Of a DNA stretch of 13,894 nt, positions 1 through 6,535 are shown piece after piece. The stretch's first letter is position 1. Every line of letters starts with the position of its first letter. Position numbers and translations under genes: made by a program. A model generated the notes under the pieces. That model did not search any database and was not told the DNA's origin. It was given only the letters and a program-made list of their open reading frames with translations. Source of the DNA: Thermoplasmata archaeon (GTDB taxonomy: Archaea > Thermoplasmatota > Thermoplasmata > Thermoplasmatales > Thermoplasmataceae); NCBI GenBank assembly GCA_021819605.1, contig JAKAQT010000027.1, positions 1 through 13,894 on the forward strand, written 5' to 3'.

Positions 1-848
1 GGAAGGCAAACCTGATCACTATGGTGGTTGGATCCGTCACCAGCCTGCAGGACGCTCAGAAGGTCCTGGAGAAGGCGGACTTTGTTTCCGTGGGAAGGGC
101 TGAACTGGCAGACCCATACTTTGCCGTGAAGCTGCTGAAGGATCCTGATGCATTGAGGCCATGCATAAGGTGCAATCAGGCGTGCAGGGACCTTGGATTT
201 GGCGAGGTCAGGTGCACAGTGAATCCAGATACCGGCCTGGAATCTGTCAGGAAACCTGCAATGAGGCTTTCTGGAGATATTGCAATAGCCGGGGCTGGTG
301 TCAGCGGCCTTGAGGCAGCCCTTACTGCTGCAAAATACGGCATGAAAGTCACGCTGTATGAAGCGAATGACAGGATCGGGGGGCAGCTTCTTCAGATCTG
401 GGACCGATGGAAAAAGTTCGAGGCCGGAAGGCTTGTTGACTATTACAGCACAGTTTTGCAGAGGATGGGCGTGGAAATAATAACTGGAGAAAAATTCAGC
501 GGAGACGGCCTCTACTGCCTGCCAGCCACGGTTTACCCCGATCTCCCAGATCAGGAGGAGATAGTAATAGATTCAAACATATACAGGTACCATGACGATG
601 CCCTGAGGATCAGTGCCAGCCATGAGGTCATAATGACCGAAAGGAGCCTGTCAAGCATGGATCGAGTCAGGCAGGCAGCATACAGGGACATAGCAGAGAA
701 GGCCGGAATCAGCATAGTCAGGAAGGCTGACAGGGACCCTGACGTATCAATAATGCAGAGGCACCAGTATGACATACTTCAAGCCATGATATGGGGCAGG
801 GAATCATTCCGGAAATATGTGGAGGGAAGGTCCAGCGATTATCTCTAG
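1..848 (+). CDS. Old Yellow Enzyme-type NADH:flavin oxidoreductase with 4Fe-4S site and FAD-binding domain (5' end outside window)
   Basis: The reading frame is open from base 3, so the start and most of the TIM barrel lie to the left. Counting from the Met codon at 21, the end of a barrel is visible (VSVGRAELADPYF, residues 22-34), then cysteines 48, 51, 55 and 65 in the CX2CX3C...C pattern that binds the 4Fe-4S cluster in 2,4-dienoyl-CoA reductase and trimethylamine dehydrogenase relatives. A Rossmann dinucleotide motif follows (GAGVSG, 91-96, with acidic E114 and the GGQ turn at 120-122). This family moves electrons from NAD(P)H through FAD, Fe-S and FMN to enoyl-CoA or other unsaturated substrates in the cytoplasm. 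The C-terminal half is odd: only about 150 residues follow the FAD motif, and neither a second GxGxxG motif nor the usual late ATG motif is visible. The next gene starts soon after the stop, leaving no remnant of a longer form. The substrate cannot be told from sequence. Confidence 0.85.
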   Translation, partial: KANLITMVVGSVTSLQDAQKVLEKADFVSVGRAELADPYFAVKLLKDPDALRPCIRCNQACRDLGFGEVRCTVNPDTGLESVRKPAMRLSGDIAIAGAGVSGLEAALTAAKYGMKVTLYEANDRIGGQLLQIWDRWKKFEAGRLVDYYSTVLQRMGVEIITGEKFSGDGLYCLPATVYPDLPDQEEIVIDSNIYRYHDDALRISASHEVIMTERSLSSMDRVRQAAYRDIAEKAGISIVRKADRDPDVSIMQRHQYDILQAMIWGRESFRKYVEGRSSDYL

Positions 849-890
849 AAATGTTCCGGATCAGTGCATGCCTTAAATGTTAGAACTGCC

Positions 891-900
891 GGTTATAAGG
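891..900 (+). promoter_or_regulatory. TATA element for a leaderless YwiC-like transcript
   Basis: TTATAA occupies 893-898. Its centre is about 25 bases before the GTG at 921, the usual archaeal distance from TATA centre to transcription start. Transcription would therefore begin at or next to the start codon. The site lies inside the 5' extension that a GTG start at 864 would require, which argues against that longer start. Confidence 0.5.
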
Positions 901-920
901 GGCAGACAGTTCCAGCCTTT

Positions 921-1703
921 GTGAAGATCCTTCCCAGAGAGCACGGGCTCTTGGTAACATGGTTTGCAACAGTAATCCTTGGGGTTCTGTATGCCTCCCG
1001 GTACCATGTGTACGGCCTTATTCTGCTGGCGTCCATGCTGCCCGGAATAAGCATTTACGATACAATCCTTTCATCCCTCAGGGAAGTGCGGTCCTCCCAG
1101 CAGGGATTCATGGCATGTCTGGCATCCCGCATGGAACCTGCCAAGTGGGGCATACTTGCCCTTGAAGTTGCAGTTCTGGCCTTAGGCATCATTGCGGGAT
1201 ACCTCCCTGTCATGCCGGTGCTCATATTTATGGCTGCTCTCGGGATATTTTCATACACGGAAAGGTTCACGGCTGAACGGGGCAGCCTCAACCGGGGAGC
1301 ATCAATGGTGGCCATCACCTCCCAGTTCCCGGTAATCAGCAGCGCCCTCACTGGAAGGTTCACCCTGGCTGAGGCCGAATACTTCATCCTGTTCTCCGCC
1401 CTGAACATCATCCTTGCCATAGGGGCAACAGCCATAATGTCCGCAAGGGCGCACCGGGGGAATTTCTTCCGCACCTGGTATGCAGTGGAAGTCCCGGTAC
1501 TCGCATCAGCAATAATCATTGCTGCAGTCCCCGGCATACTTGGCCCGCTACCAGTTATCACAATGGGCACAGTGCTGTCAGGCGCAACAGCCGGGCTCCT
1601 GCTGATGCGGAAAAGCGGCATAAAAACCCTGGGGGCCTATTCATCGTCATGGATACTTGTGGCAGTGGTGCTCATCACGCTGCTGAGCAAAATCATGGCC
1701 TGA
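921..1703 (+). CDS. YwiC-like polytopic membrane protein
   Basis: A 260-residue, very hydrophobic protein with about eight or nine predicted membrane helices (roughly residues 11-26, 29-47, 76-95, 97-112, 126-142, 150-172, 189-206, 210-228 and 236-257). The N-terminus, MKILPREHG, resembles the P(K/R)(Q/E)HG signature at the start of YwiC-like proteins. A charged loop (TERFTAERGSLNR, 113-125) matches the position of a conserved loop in that group. YwiC-like proteins have no established biochemical role, so none is proposed. I chose the GTG at 921 because it puts the signature at the N-terminus and has a TATA element 25 bases upstream; a GTG at 864 would add 19 residues. The gene follows the flavoprotein by 72 bases and may be transcribed separately. 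It converges with kptA, with 52 bases between the two stop codons. Confidence 0.6.
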   Translation: MKILPREHGLLVTWFATVILGVLYASRYHVYGLILLASMLPGISIYDTILSSLREVRSSQQGFMACLASRMEPAKWGILALEVAVLALGIIAGYLPVMPVLIFMAALGIFSYTERFTAERGSLNRGASMVAITSQFPVISSALTGRFTLAEAEYFILFSALNIILAIGATAIMSARAHRGNFFRTWYAVEVPVLASAIIIAAVPGILGPLPVITMGTVLSGATAGLLLMRKSGIKTLGAYSSSWILVAVVLITLLSKIMA

Positions 1704-1755
1704 CTGAATGGAAAAATCCGGCACAGGCTGCCCTATCATTGTGAAAATGTTCGGG

Positions 1756-2493
1756 CTACTGGGAAGAATCCCTGTTCATCCTTCTTTCCATTCGTTCCCT
1801 CACCTGGGCGATTTCCTCCTTCTCCTCCGGAGTAAGCTCAAAGGTTTCAGTTATCTTGTCTCCAACGAACTGTGGCGGAATCTCGCCAACCAGGAAAACA
1901 TCCTCTGTTGCCCTGTAGACAGGGTACCCTGCCTCTTCCAGTGCAGCGGCATCCACGTCAACAACTGCAGGCGAATCGATATGGAACAGCCCTGAAACAA
2001 AGGCCTGGCGTGCAGTGAGCGACAGGTGTATCCAGCTCTTGTCGGAAGGGCTGATTCCCGTTTCCCTTATGAACTCAAGCTCCTCGTCCGTGGTCTGGTA
2101 ATAAAGCTTTGCAGGCACATCTGTTGGCATATCGTCCACATTGATGGGGATGGTGTGGCCATATGCGGCTCTGATCTCTCCGTGGTCATTTATCTGGTAC
2201 CTGCCCTTCGGGTCGGTCATTACAAGTGCCTCCACATGAAAGGGGGTGAGCCACCAGAAGTTCCTTTTCTGCGCCCTTATAACAGGAATAATGGTGTATA
2301 TCTTCACCCAGCCGTGGTCATTGAGGCGAACACCGTAGTTCTCAGGAAAATGCCTGAGCATTCCTGCAAGTATCCTCCCCACTCCCTCAACCTCGTTCTC
2401 ATGCATCAGCACCTTTCCACTTGCACCACAGACAGGGCACTGGCTTCCCCTGAAGGGGCCATCCCTCTGGCAGACCCTGAGTTCCTCGCCCAT
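1756..2493 (-). CDS. kptA: RNA 2'-phosphotransferase (KptA/Tpt1 family)
   Basis: 245 residues. KptA/Tpt1 moves an internal RNA 2'-phosphate to NAD, giving a 2'-OH RNA, ADP-ribose 1'',2''-cyclic phosphate and nicotinamide. The archaeal form has an N-terminal zinc-ribbon-like segment: here C8, C19, C22 and the FRG..CPVCG signature. The Tpt1 core follows, with LRH (R47-H48) and DHGW (59-62) in the RNA-binding lobe. In the NAD-binding lobe are IRAAYGHTI (R108, H113), LYYQTT (130-135) and the HLSLTARQAF block (156-165, R162). R47, H48, R108 and R162 are the best match to the family's Arg-His-Arg-Arg active-site set. The usual LYHGT motif reads LYYQTT here. An acidic/basic helix follows the fold (about 220-241). 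The start lies 3 bases after the prs stop, with GGAGAG 7 bases upstream, so it is cotranscribed with prs. Confidence 0.9.
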   Translation of the reverse strand: MGEELRVCQRDGPFRGSQCPVCGASGKVLMHENEVEGVGRILAGMLRHFPENYGVRLNDHGWVKIYTIIPVIRAQKRNFWWLTPFHVEALVMTDPKGRYQINDHGEIRAAYGHTIPINVDDMPTDVPAKLYYQTTDEELEFIRETGISPSDKSWIHLSLTARQAFVSGLFHIDSPAVVDVDAAALEEAGYPVYRATEDVFLVGEIPPQFVGDKITETFELTPEEKEEIAQVRERMERRMNRDSSQ

Positions 2494-2496
2494 TTT

Positions 2497-3348
2497 TCAT
2501 CTCTCCAGCGATCCGGCAATGGTGCCAGCAACTGAAATGGTGCTGTAAGGGCCGTCGATGGTATCGCACACCGCAAGCTCGTCAACTTCAGAGGATATCA
2601 TCCTGTCGGAATCCCTGGCAAACACACCATGAACGGCAGTTACGCTGATTCTGGAGGCACCAGCCTGTCTCAATAGCTTGATCGCCTTAATAATTGTTCC
2701 CCCCGTTGAGATGATATCGTCCACCAGAAGTATGGTCTTGCCTGTAAAATCTATGTCAGGGAGCTTCATCTCCACGGTCTTTGGATCTATGCGCTTCTTG
2801 AAAATATATGCCGCTCTCGTCCCTATGCTCTCTGCAAGCTTCTTTGCCCTGTCGTATCCGCCGTCATCCGGAGAAAGCACATAATCAGGCACATGGTTCA
2901 TGAAATGATCTGTCATTGAACGTTCCGCACTCAGGTTCCGGAACGGCTTGCTGGAAAAGCTCAGGGTCTGCCCGTCATGTATCTCCACGCATATTATCTC
3001 ATCGCTGGAGTTATCAAGGGCCTGAGTTATGACCTTGGATGATATTGGTTCCCCATCCTTGTAGCGCATGTGCTGCCTGGCATACCCGAAGTAGGGTATA
3101 ACCGCAATGACCCGCTTTGCCCCGCCTTCCCTTGCAGCATTCAGCAGGAGGAGCATCTCCAGGATATCAGAATCCGTGCGTGTATTCCCCAGGACCGCCA
3201 CGTCCATGTTAAGGGTTTCCGAAAGAATCCTGACATACATCTCGCCGTCAGGGAATCTCTTTCTTTCCACATCCGACAGGGTTGATCCGGATATTTTTGC
3301 CACAGACTTTGCAAGTTTCAAAGACGACGAGGATGGCACTATTAACAT
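2497..3348 (-). CDS. prs: Ribose-phosphate pyrophosphokinase (PRPP synthase), archaeal short type
   Basis: 283 residues, the usual archaeal length (bacterial class I enzymes are about 315). It transfers pyrophosphate from ATP to ribose 5-phosphate to make PRPP, the precursor of purine and pyrimidine nucleotides, NAD and histidine. Visible motifs: RFPDGE (31-36) in the ATP-binding region, PYFGYARQ with KDGEPIS (85-103), the metal-site histidine in EIHD (H124), the flexible-loop lysines KKR (184-186) with catalytic K184, and the PRPP-binding loop VDDIISTGGT (209-218). No key residue is missing. The ATG has no Shine-Dalgarno sequence but sits about 28 bases after a good TATA element, so the mRNA is probably leaderless or nearly so. 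prs is the first gene of a two-gene unit with kptA. Confidence 0.95.
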   Translation of the reverse strand: MLIVPSSSSLKLAKSVAKISGSTLSDVERKRFPDGEMYVRILSETLNMDVAVLGNTRTDSDILEMLLLLNAAREGGAKRVIAVIPYFGYARQHMRYKDGEPISSKVITQALDNSSDEIICVEIHDGQTLSFSSKPFRNLSAERSMTDHFMNHVPDYVLSPDDGGYDRAKKLAESIGTRAAYIFKKRIDPKTVEMKLPDIDFTGKTILLVDDIISTGGTIIKAIKLLRQAGASRISVTAVHGVFARDSDRMISSEVDELAVCDTIDGPYSTISVAGTIAGSLER

Positions 3349-3370
3349 GATAATACAGGCTATTACAACG

Positions 3371-3385
3371 GTGTTATAATTTTTA
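3371..3385 (-). promoter_or_regulatory. TATA element of the prs-kptA unit
   Basis: On the minus strand this reads TAAAAATTATAACAC, with TTATAA centred about 28 bases before the prs ATG. It lies in the 64-base gap after the nnr stop and gives prs-kptA a promoter of its own. No other strong A/T element is present in the gap. Confidence 0.55.
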
Positions 3386-3412
3386 CCGGGATATGCCTGT
3401 GTCCACCAGGAT

Positions 3413-4798
3413 CTACCCCACGTACTGGATCATGAGGTCCGGGATGGCGTGAATCATGTCGCTGACGCTGTACCAGAGTGATTTCTGCCTCTGGCAGAAG
3501 TCGCCAGCGCTCTTGTTGAGGAATGAGGCCATGCACGATGCCCGGAACGGGTCGGCAGTCCTGGCGGCCAGTCCAGTCACAAGTCCTGCAAGCAGATCGC
3601 CGGTGCCGCCCATGGTCATCCTCTGGTTGCCCCCCTCAGTGAATCTTGTTGCCTTCCCATCGGTGACGGTGTCCACTACGCCCTTCAGGATTACGCAGGA
3701 TCCCGTGGATCTGGCAAATGCAACCGCATTTTCAGTGGTGGGCTCCAGGCCTGAGATGCGCTGGAATTCCCCGGTATGCGGTGTCATGATGACGCGGCAG
3801 CCGGGAGCGGCTTCCCTGATCTGCCTGTGAAAGTCAAGGCCTTCGGCGTCAAGGACTATTGTGCCTGTGAATCCCTTTACCATGCCTGTTATGAGCTTGA
3901 CATCCTGCCCCTTTCCCAGGCCCGAGCCTACCAGGATGGCATCATTGTTCAGGATTTCTTCATGTGGTACTTCAAGGTCCAGGTTCCTCACAATGATGCC
4001 CGGATCGTATGAGGAAATGATTGGGTAATTGAGGCCTGTGGTGTAAATCTTCACCAGATCGGAACCTACGGCCATTGCTCCGCTGGAAGCAATAACTGCA
4101 GACCCGTGGTAGGTCCATCCACCTATTATTGCGGCTCTGCCGTTCATGCCCTTGTGGGAGGACTTCTCAGATTTTCTGAAATAAACGAATTCGCCGGGGC
4201 CGTTATGGGTGAAGACCTTTTCTGGAATGCCTATGTCGGCAACAACTATTTTTCCAGAGTTCTCAGGTGTCATGCCGGTCTTGGAATCGGTGAAGGTCAC
4301 CGTGGCATCCGGCCTAACAGGAAGTGATGATCCCAGTGCAGACGGAATGTCATCGGACACAATGTAAGCGCCGGATTCATTGATCTTCCTGATTATGGTG
4401 TCATACGGGGGCCGGGGCTCGCCTGAAAAACCTGAACCGAAGATGGCATCGATGATCACATCGTAGCTGGATGCTTCCTGCAGGAAAGACTGCATGTCCA
4501 TGAACCTGCCCCTGTAATCCCTCATGGCATGGCGGGAATCCCTGGTCTTCATTCCATATGGGCCGGAAATGGGGAAAAGGCTCACGGTATTTTTTCCAGA
4601 AAGCAGGGTTCCTGCAACGATTCCGTCCCCTCCATTGTTGCCGTTCCCGGCAACAATCAGGACTTTCTTTCCATTTCCCTGGGACGCTGAAACGTATTCA
4701 GCCACCCTGGCTCCAGCATTCTGCATGAGGGTCCACAGGTCCCCCACAAAGTATTCGTAATTCCTGTCTGCCCTGGCAACATCATCGTAGGACATCAT
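3413..4798 (-). CDS. nnr: Bifunctional NAD(P)H-hydrate epimerase / ADP-dependent NAD(P)HX dehydratase
   Basis: 461 residues with the standard fusion of two repair enzymes. The N-terminal YjeF_N-type half epimerises R- to S-NAD(P)HX: GNGNNGGDG (51-59), DAIFGSGFSG (117-126) and DDIPS (149-153). The C-terminal ribokinase-like half uses ADP to dehydrate S-NAD(P)HX back to NAD(P)H: GRAAIIGG (220-227), DAEGLDF (317-323), PHTGEF (340-345), ILKG (370-373) and GGTGDLLAGL (397-406), with the catalytic aspartate D401. The epimerase half is unusual. The common DxPSGLxADTG segment reads DDIPSALGSS, so Gly is replaced by Ala and the following loop is short. The protein is also shorter than the roughly 500-residue bacterial enzymes. 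The ATG is 42 bases after the ogg stop, with no clear Shine-Dalgarno sequence or well-placed TATA box, so cotranscription with ogg is likely. An adjacent second Met codon makes the exact start uncertain by one residue. Confidence 0.93.
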   Translation of the reverse strand: MMSYDDVARADRNYEYFVGDLWTLMQNAGARVAEYVSASQGNGKKVLIVAGNGNNGGDGIVAGTLLSGKNTVSLFPISGPYGMKTRDSRHAMRDYRGRFMDMQSFLQEASSYDVIIDAIFGSGFSGEPRPPYDTIIRKINESGAYIVSDDIPSALGSSLPVRPDATVTFTDSKTGMTPENSGKIVVADIGIPEKVFTHNGPGEFVYFRKSEKSSHKGMNGRAAIIGGWTYHGSAVIASSGAMAVGSDLVKIYTTGLNYPIISSYDPGIIVRNLDLEVPHEEILNNDAILVGSGLGKGQDVKLITGMVKGFTGTIVLDAEGLDFHRQIREAAPGCRVIMTPHTGEFQRISGLEPTTENAVAFARSTGSCVILKGVVDTVTDGKATRFTEGGNQRMTMGGTGDLLAGLVTGLAARTADPFRASCMASFLNKSAGDFCQRQKSLWYSVSDMIHAIPDLMIQYVG

Positions 4799-4840
4799 AG
4801 AATTGCATGCACTATCTGGTACAAACAGTTTGCCGGTACT

Positions 4841-5509
4841 TTACTTTATCAGCTTTCCAGTGGCAATCTTCCACATGTAGAGGTCCAGGATTCCCGGCTC
4901 AAGATTCAGCGATTCCGCAAGTGCCAGAAAGTACTTCTCCATTTCCAGGTACCTTGCAGGTGAGGTGATCTTTGCTTCCCGACCATCCGGGAAGGCCGAG
5001 GAGAGCATCCTGATGATGTGCTTGTCCAGGATTGCAAAACTGAAAACCCCAACGTTCCTCAGGAAATGCGATGCCTCCTTGTACCCTATGCCCTTGACGT
5101 TCTTCACCAGGAACTCCCTCGCTTCCCATGGATCCATGCGCCCTGCAATGTCGGGAAGCCTGTCAATTATCGGCCTGGCTTTAACTATGAAAGAGCTTCT
5201 GAGGTTGTAAAACCTGTACTTCACCTTCTTCAGGTCATCCCTGAGTTTTTCCTCCGGGTAGTTTATGAACCCGTAATTCCCTATGGACATCTGGGTCCGG
5301 AGCCCCATCTCGGCAGAGGTGTTGGCAGCAAGGATGCAGAAACAAAGCTCCCCGAATAGATCTTCCGCCGACTGCTGCCCCATATTCCTGAATTCGGCTG
5401 CTTTCGCCTGCACTTCCAGTGCGAACGGGGAATTCATCAGATCAACTATGCCATCAACAGATGGCCTGAAAGTTGATTCACGAAAAGGCAGGAAAGGGGT
5501 TTTCTCCAT
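4841..5509 (-). CDS. ogg: 8-oxoguanine DNA glycosylase / AP lyase, Ogg2 family
   Basis: 222 residues, a normal Ogg2 length. The enzyme cuts 8-oxoguanine out of oxidised DNA and nicks the resulting abasic site, starting base excision repair. The C-terminal half holds the helix-hairpin-helix and Gly/Asp segment: KGIGYKEASHFLRNVG (139-154), followed by AILDKHI (159-165). The catalytic lysine is K144 and the catalytic aspartate D162. Their spacing of 18 residues is the same as K129-D147 in the Methanocaldococcus jannaschii Ogg2 as I recall it. The short C-terminus ending in GKLIK is typical of Ogg2. The ATG has no Shine-Dalgarno sequence and lies about 28 bases after an A/T box, so the transcript is probably leaderless or nearly so. 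It sits between sod and nnr, both of which also deal with oxidative or metabolite damage. Confidence 0.92.
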   Translation of the reverse strand: MEKTPFLPFRESTFRPSVDGIVDLMNSPFALEVQAKAAEFRNMGQQSAEDLFGELCFCILAANTSAEMGLRTQMSIGNYGFINYPEEKLRDDLKKVKYRFYNLRSSFIVKARPIIDRLPDIAGRMDPWEAREFLVKNVKGIGYKEASHFLRNVGVFSFAILDKHIIRMLSSAFPDGREAKITSPARYLEMEKYFLALAESLNLEPGILDLYMWKIATGKLIK

Positions 5510-5530
5510 TCTGGCTTTCGTATCATGAAC

Positions 5531-5547
5531 CGGTTAAAATATTATTG
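5531..5547 (-). promoter_or_regulatory. TATA element of ogg
   Basis: The minus strand reads TAATATTTTAACCG, with the TATTTTAA core centred about 28 bases before the ogg ATG at 5509. The element follows a T-run just past the sod stop, consistent with a transcription-unit boundary in the 61-base sod-ogg gap. Confidence 0.45.
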
Positions 5548-5558
5548 TCTGTGTCTGA

Positions 5559-5570
5559 ACAAAAAAGGGA
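5559..5570 (-). terminator. T-run terminator after superoxide dismutase
   Basis: Immediately after the sod TAA the minus strand reads TCCCTTTTTTG. A run of six T residues on the RNA-like strand directly behind a stop codon is the usual archaeal termination signal. No hairpin is visible or needed. Confidence 0.45.
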
Positions 5571-6185
5571 TTATTTGAAAATTTCATACATTTTCTTGGC
5601 CTTTTCAAGCCTCTGCCCCACATCTGACCACTTTACGTTCTTCAGGAAGGCATCCAGGTATGGGGCTCTCTTTGGTCCATAGTCCGTGTAGTATGCATGC
5701 TCATAGACATCCAGGGCAAGCACAAGTATGGCATTCCATATGCCGTTGGTGTTGTGGACGTCTGCGCCAATATTCCTCAGTTTTCCGGTGTTAAGGTCGA
5801 AGACGCAAAGGCTCCAGCCCCTGAATGCAACTCCGGTTGCCTTGAAATCCTCAACCCACTTCTCATAACTTCCAAAGTCCTTCTCAACCTGCTTCTTGAA
5901 AGATTCAGACACGGGAGCATGTTCCTTTGCGAGGTTTGCAAAGTAGGTTTCGTGCAGGAGCGATCCGTCAAAGTTGAAGGTCTCCTCCAGCTTGAGTTCC
6001 CTGAATTCACTGTAGTTCTGGTTCGCCTTGCTCCTGTCTGCGTTTGGGAGCTTCTCCCAGATCTCGTTCAGCTTGTTCACATAACCCTTGTAATGGGTTT
6101 CAAAATGGTAATCTATCTGCTTGTCAGAAATTCCATCCAGCCCGCTTGGCTTCAGTTTGTCTTTTATTTGCCAGTTTTCAGCCAT
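5571..6185 (-). CDS. sod: Fe/Mn-family superoxide dismutase
   Basis: 204 residues. It converts superoxide to oxygen and hydrogen peroxide in the cytoplasm (no signal peptide). The N-terminal helical hairpin carries ligand H27 with H31 and gateway Y35 (YHFETHYKGYV, 26-36) and ligand H78 in LLHETYF (76-82). The C-terminal domain has FRGWSLCVFD (121-130) and ligands D159 and H163 in LDVYEHAYY (158-166). The Trp common after the Asp-Val pair (DVW) is Tyr161 here. The residue holding the metal-bound solvent is informative. The FeSOD glutamine position, four before the second His ligand, is Gly74, and the MnSOD glutamine position appears to be H144 (GADVHNTN). This is therefore a His-type enzyme whose metal cannot be read from sequence. 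The ATG has an AGGTGA site 5 bases upstream and two A/T elements farther up. Confidence 0.95.
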   Translation of the reverse strand: MAENWQIKDKLKPSGLDGISDKQIDYHFETHYKGYVNKLNEIWEKLPNADRSKANQNYSEFRELKLEETFNFDGSLLHETYFANLAKEHAPVSESFKKQVEKDFGSYEKWVEDFKATGVAFRGWSLCVFDLNTGKLRNIGADVHNTNGIWNAILVLALDVYEHAYYTDYGPKRAPYLDAFLKNVKWSDVGQRLEKAKKMYEIFK

Positions 6186-6210
6186 TTTTTCACCTGTTTC
6201 TTCATTGAGT

Positions 6211-6222
6211 CTTAATATAAAA
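6211..6222 (-). promoter_or_regulatory. Proximal TATA-like element of sod
   Basis: The minus strand reads TTTTATATTAAG, centred about 32 bases before the sod ATG. It would give a leader of only a few bases, ending inside or after the AGGTGA ribosome site. It competes with the distal element at 6247-6259, and which one is used cannot be decided from sequence. Confidence 0.4.
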
Positions 6223-6246
6223 CCTTAATGACCGTCTGTACAGTAA

Positions 6247-6259
6247 CATTTATAAAAGG
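6247..6259 (-). promoter_or_regulatory. Distal TATA-like element of sod, with CTGTACAG palindrome downstream
   Basis: The minus strand reads CCTTTTATAAATG, which predicts a start near 6228 and a leader of about 40 bases that keeps the AGGTGA site intact. Between this element and the proximal one lies the perfect 8-base palindrome CTGTACAG (6236-6243). A regulator bound there would overlap transcription from the distal element, but no regulator is identified. Confidence 0.4.
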
Positions 6260-6271
6260 GGCACAGTAGGG

Positions 6272-6481
6272 TCAGTGCCAGAAGAACACATCCAGCTGGA
6301 GCAAATTATGGTGTTCCGAATAAAGATACATTGGTTTAGTGTACCTGACACGGTCAATCCACTCCTCCATGGATTCATCGTCCATGGTTCTTGATCTCCC
6401 TATTTCACGGGAACAGGTGGAACAGTACATGCCGCCGTAGATTAAGTCTCCGCAGATAAGGCAGTGATGTTTTGCTCCCAT
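6272..6481 (-). CDS. Small zinc-ribbon protein, function unknown
   Basis: 69 residues. One four-cysteine zinc site is visible: HHCLICG (C7, C10) and YCSTCSREIGRSR (C20, C23), i.e. CX2C-X9-CX2C followed by basic residues. The rest is a short acidic segment (DDESMEEWIDRV) and an aromatic-rich tail ending DVFFWH. The pattern resembles small archaeal zinc ribbons, but I do not recognise a named family, so nucleic-acid or protein binding is only a guess. I chose the ATG at 6481 because TTTTAA is centred 25 bases upstream of it and the zinc motif then starts near the N-terminus. An in-frame ATG at 6499 would add six residues (MAIVPT) but would place the TATA box only about 7 bases before the codon. 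The gene lies between the polC operon and sod, apparently as its own unit. Confidence 0.65.
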   Translation of the reverse strand: MGAKHHCLICGDLIYGGMYCSTCSREIGRSRTMDDESMEEWIDRVRYTKPMYLYSEHHNLLQLDVFFWH

Positions 6482-6500
6482 TGTGGGTACTATTGCCATG

Positions 6501-6511
6501 GGATTAAAACA
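6501..6511 (-). promoter_or_regulatory. TATA element for the zinc-ribbon gene
   Basis: The minus strand reads GTTTTAATCC, with TTTTAA at 6504-6509, centred about 25 bases before the ATG at 6481. This spacing matches the YwiC-like gene and pyrG, and it decides the choice between the two in-frame ATG codons. Confidence 0.4.
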
Positions 6512-6535
6512 TTTTTGCAGGGACGGGAGGATGGC

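Noticed and set aside
1055..1621. 188-codon open frame on the minus strand opposite the YwiC-like gene
   Set aside because: It is antisense to a well-supported membrane-protein frame, is rich in Arg/Pro/Met without any recognisable fold, and has no promoter or ribosome site.
1704..1755. Possible shared terminator between the converging YwiC-like and kptA genes
   Set aside because: Only a five-base A/T run (GGAAAAATCC) is present, with no convincing T-tract on either strand, so it is too weak to annotate.
2026..2535. 169-codon open frame on the + strand across kptA and the end of prs
   Set aside because: It is the complement of two genes with clear family motifs, and its product shows no conserved pattern.
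4801..4840. Short palindromes TGCATGCA (4804-4811) and CAAACAGTTTG (4822-4832) before nnr, considered as operators
   Set aside because: Each is short enough to occur by chance, and no TATA box with normal spacing to nnr accompanies them.
5697..6215. 172-codon open frame on the + strand opposite sod
   Set aside because: It is a shadow of the superoxide dismutase frame, whose four metal ligands and family blocks are intact.
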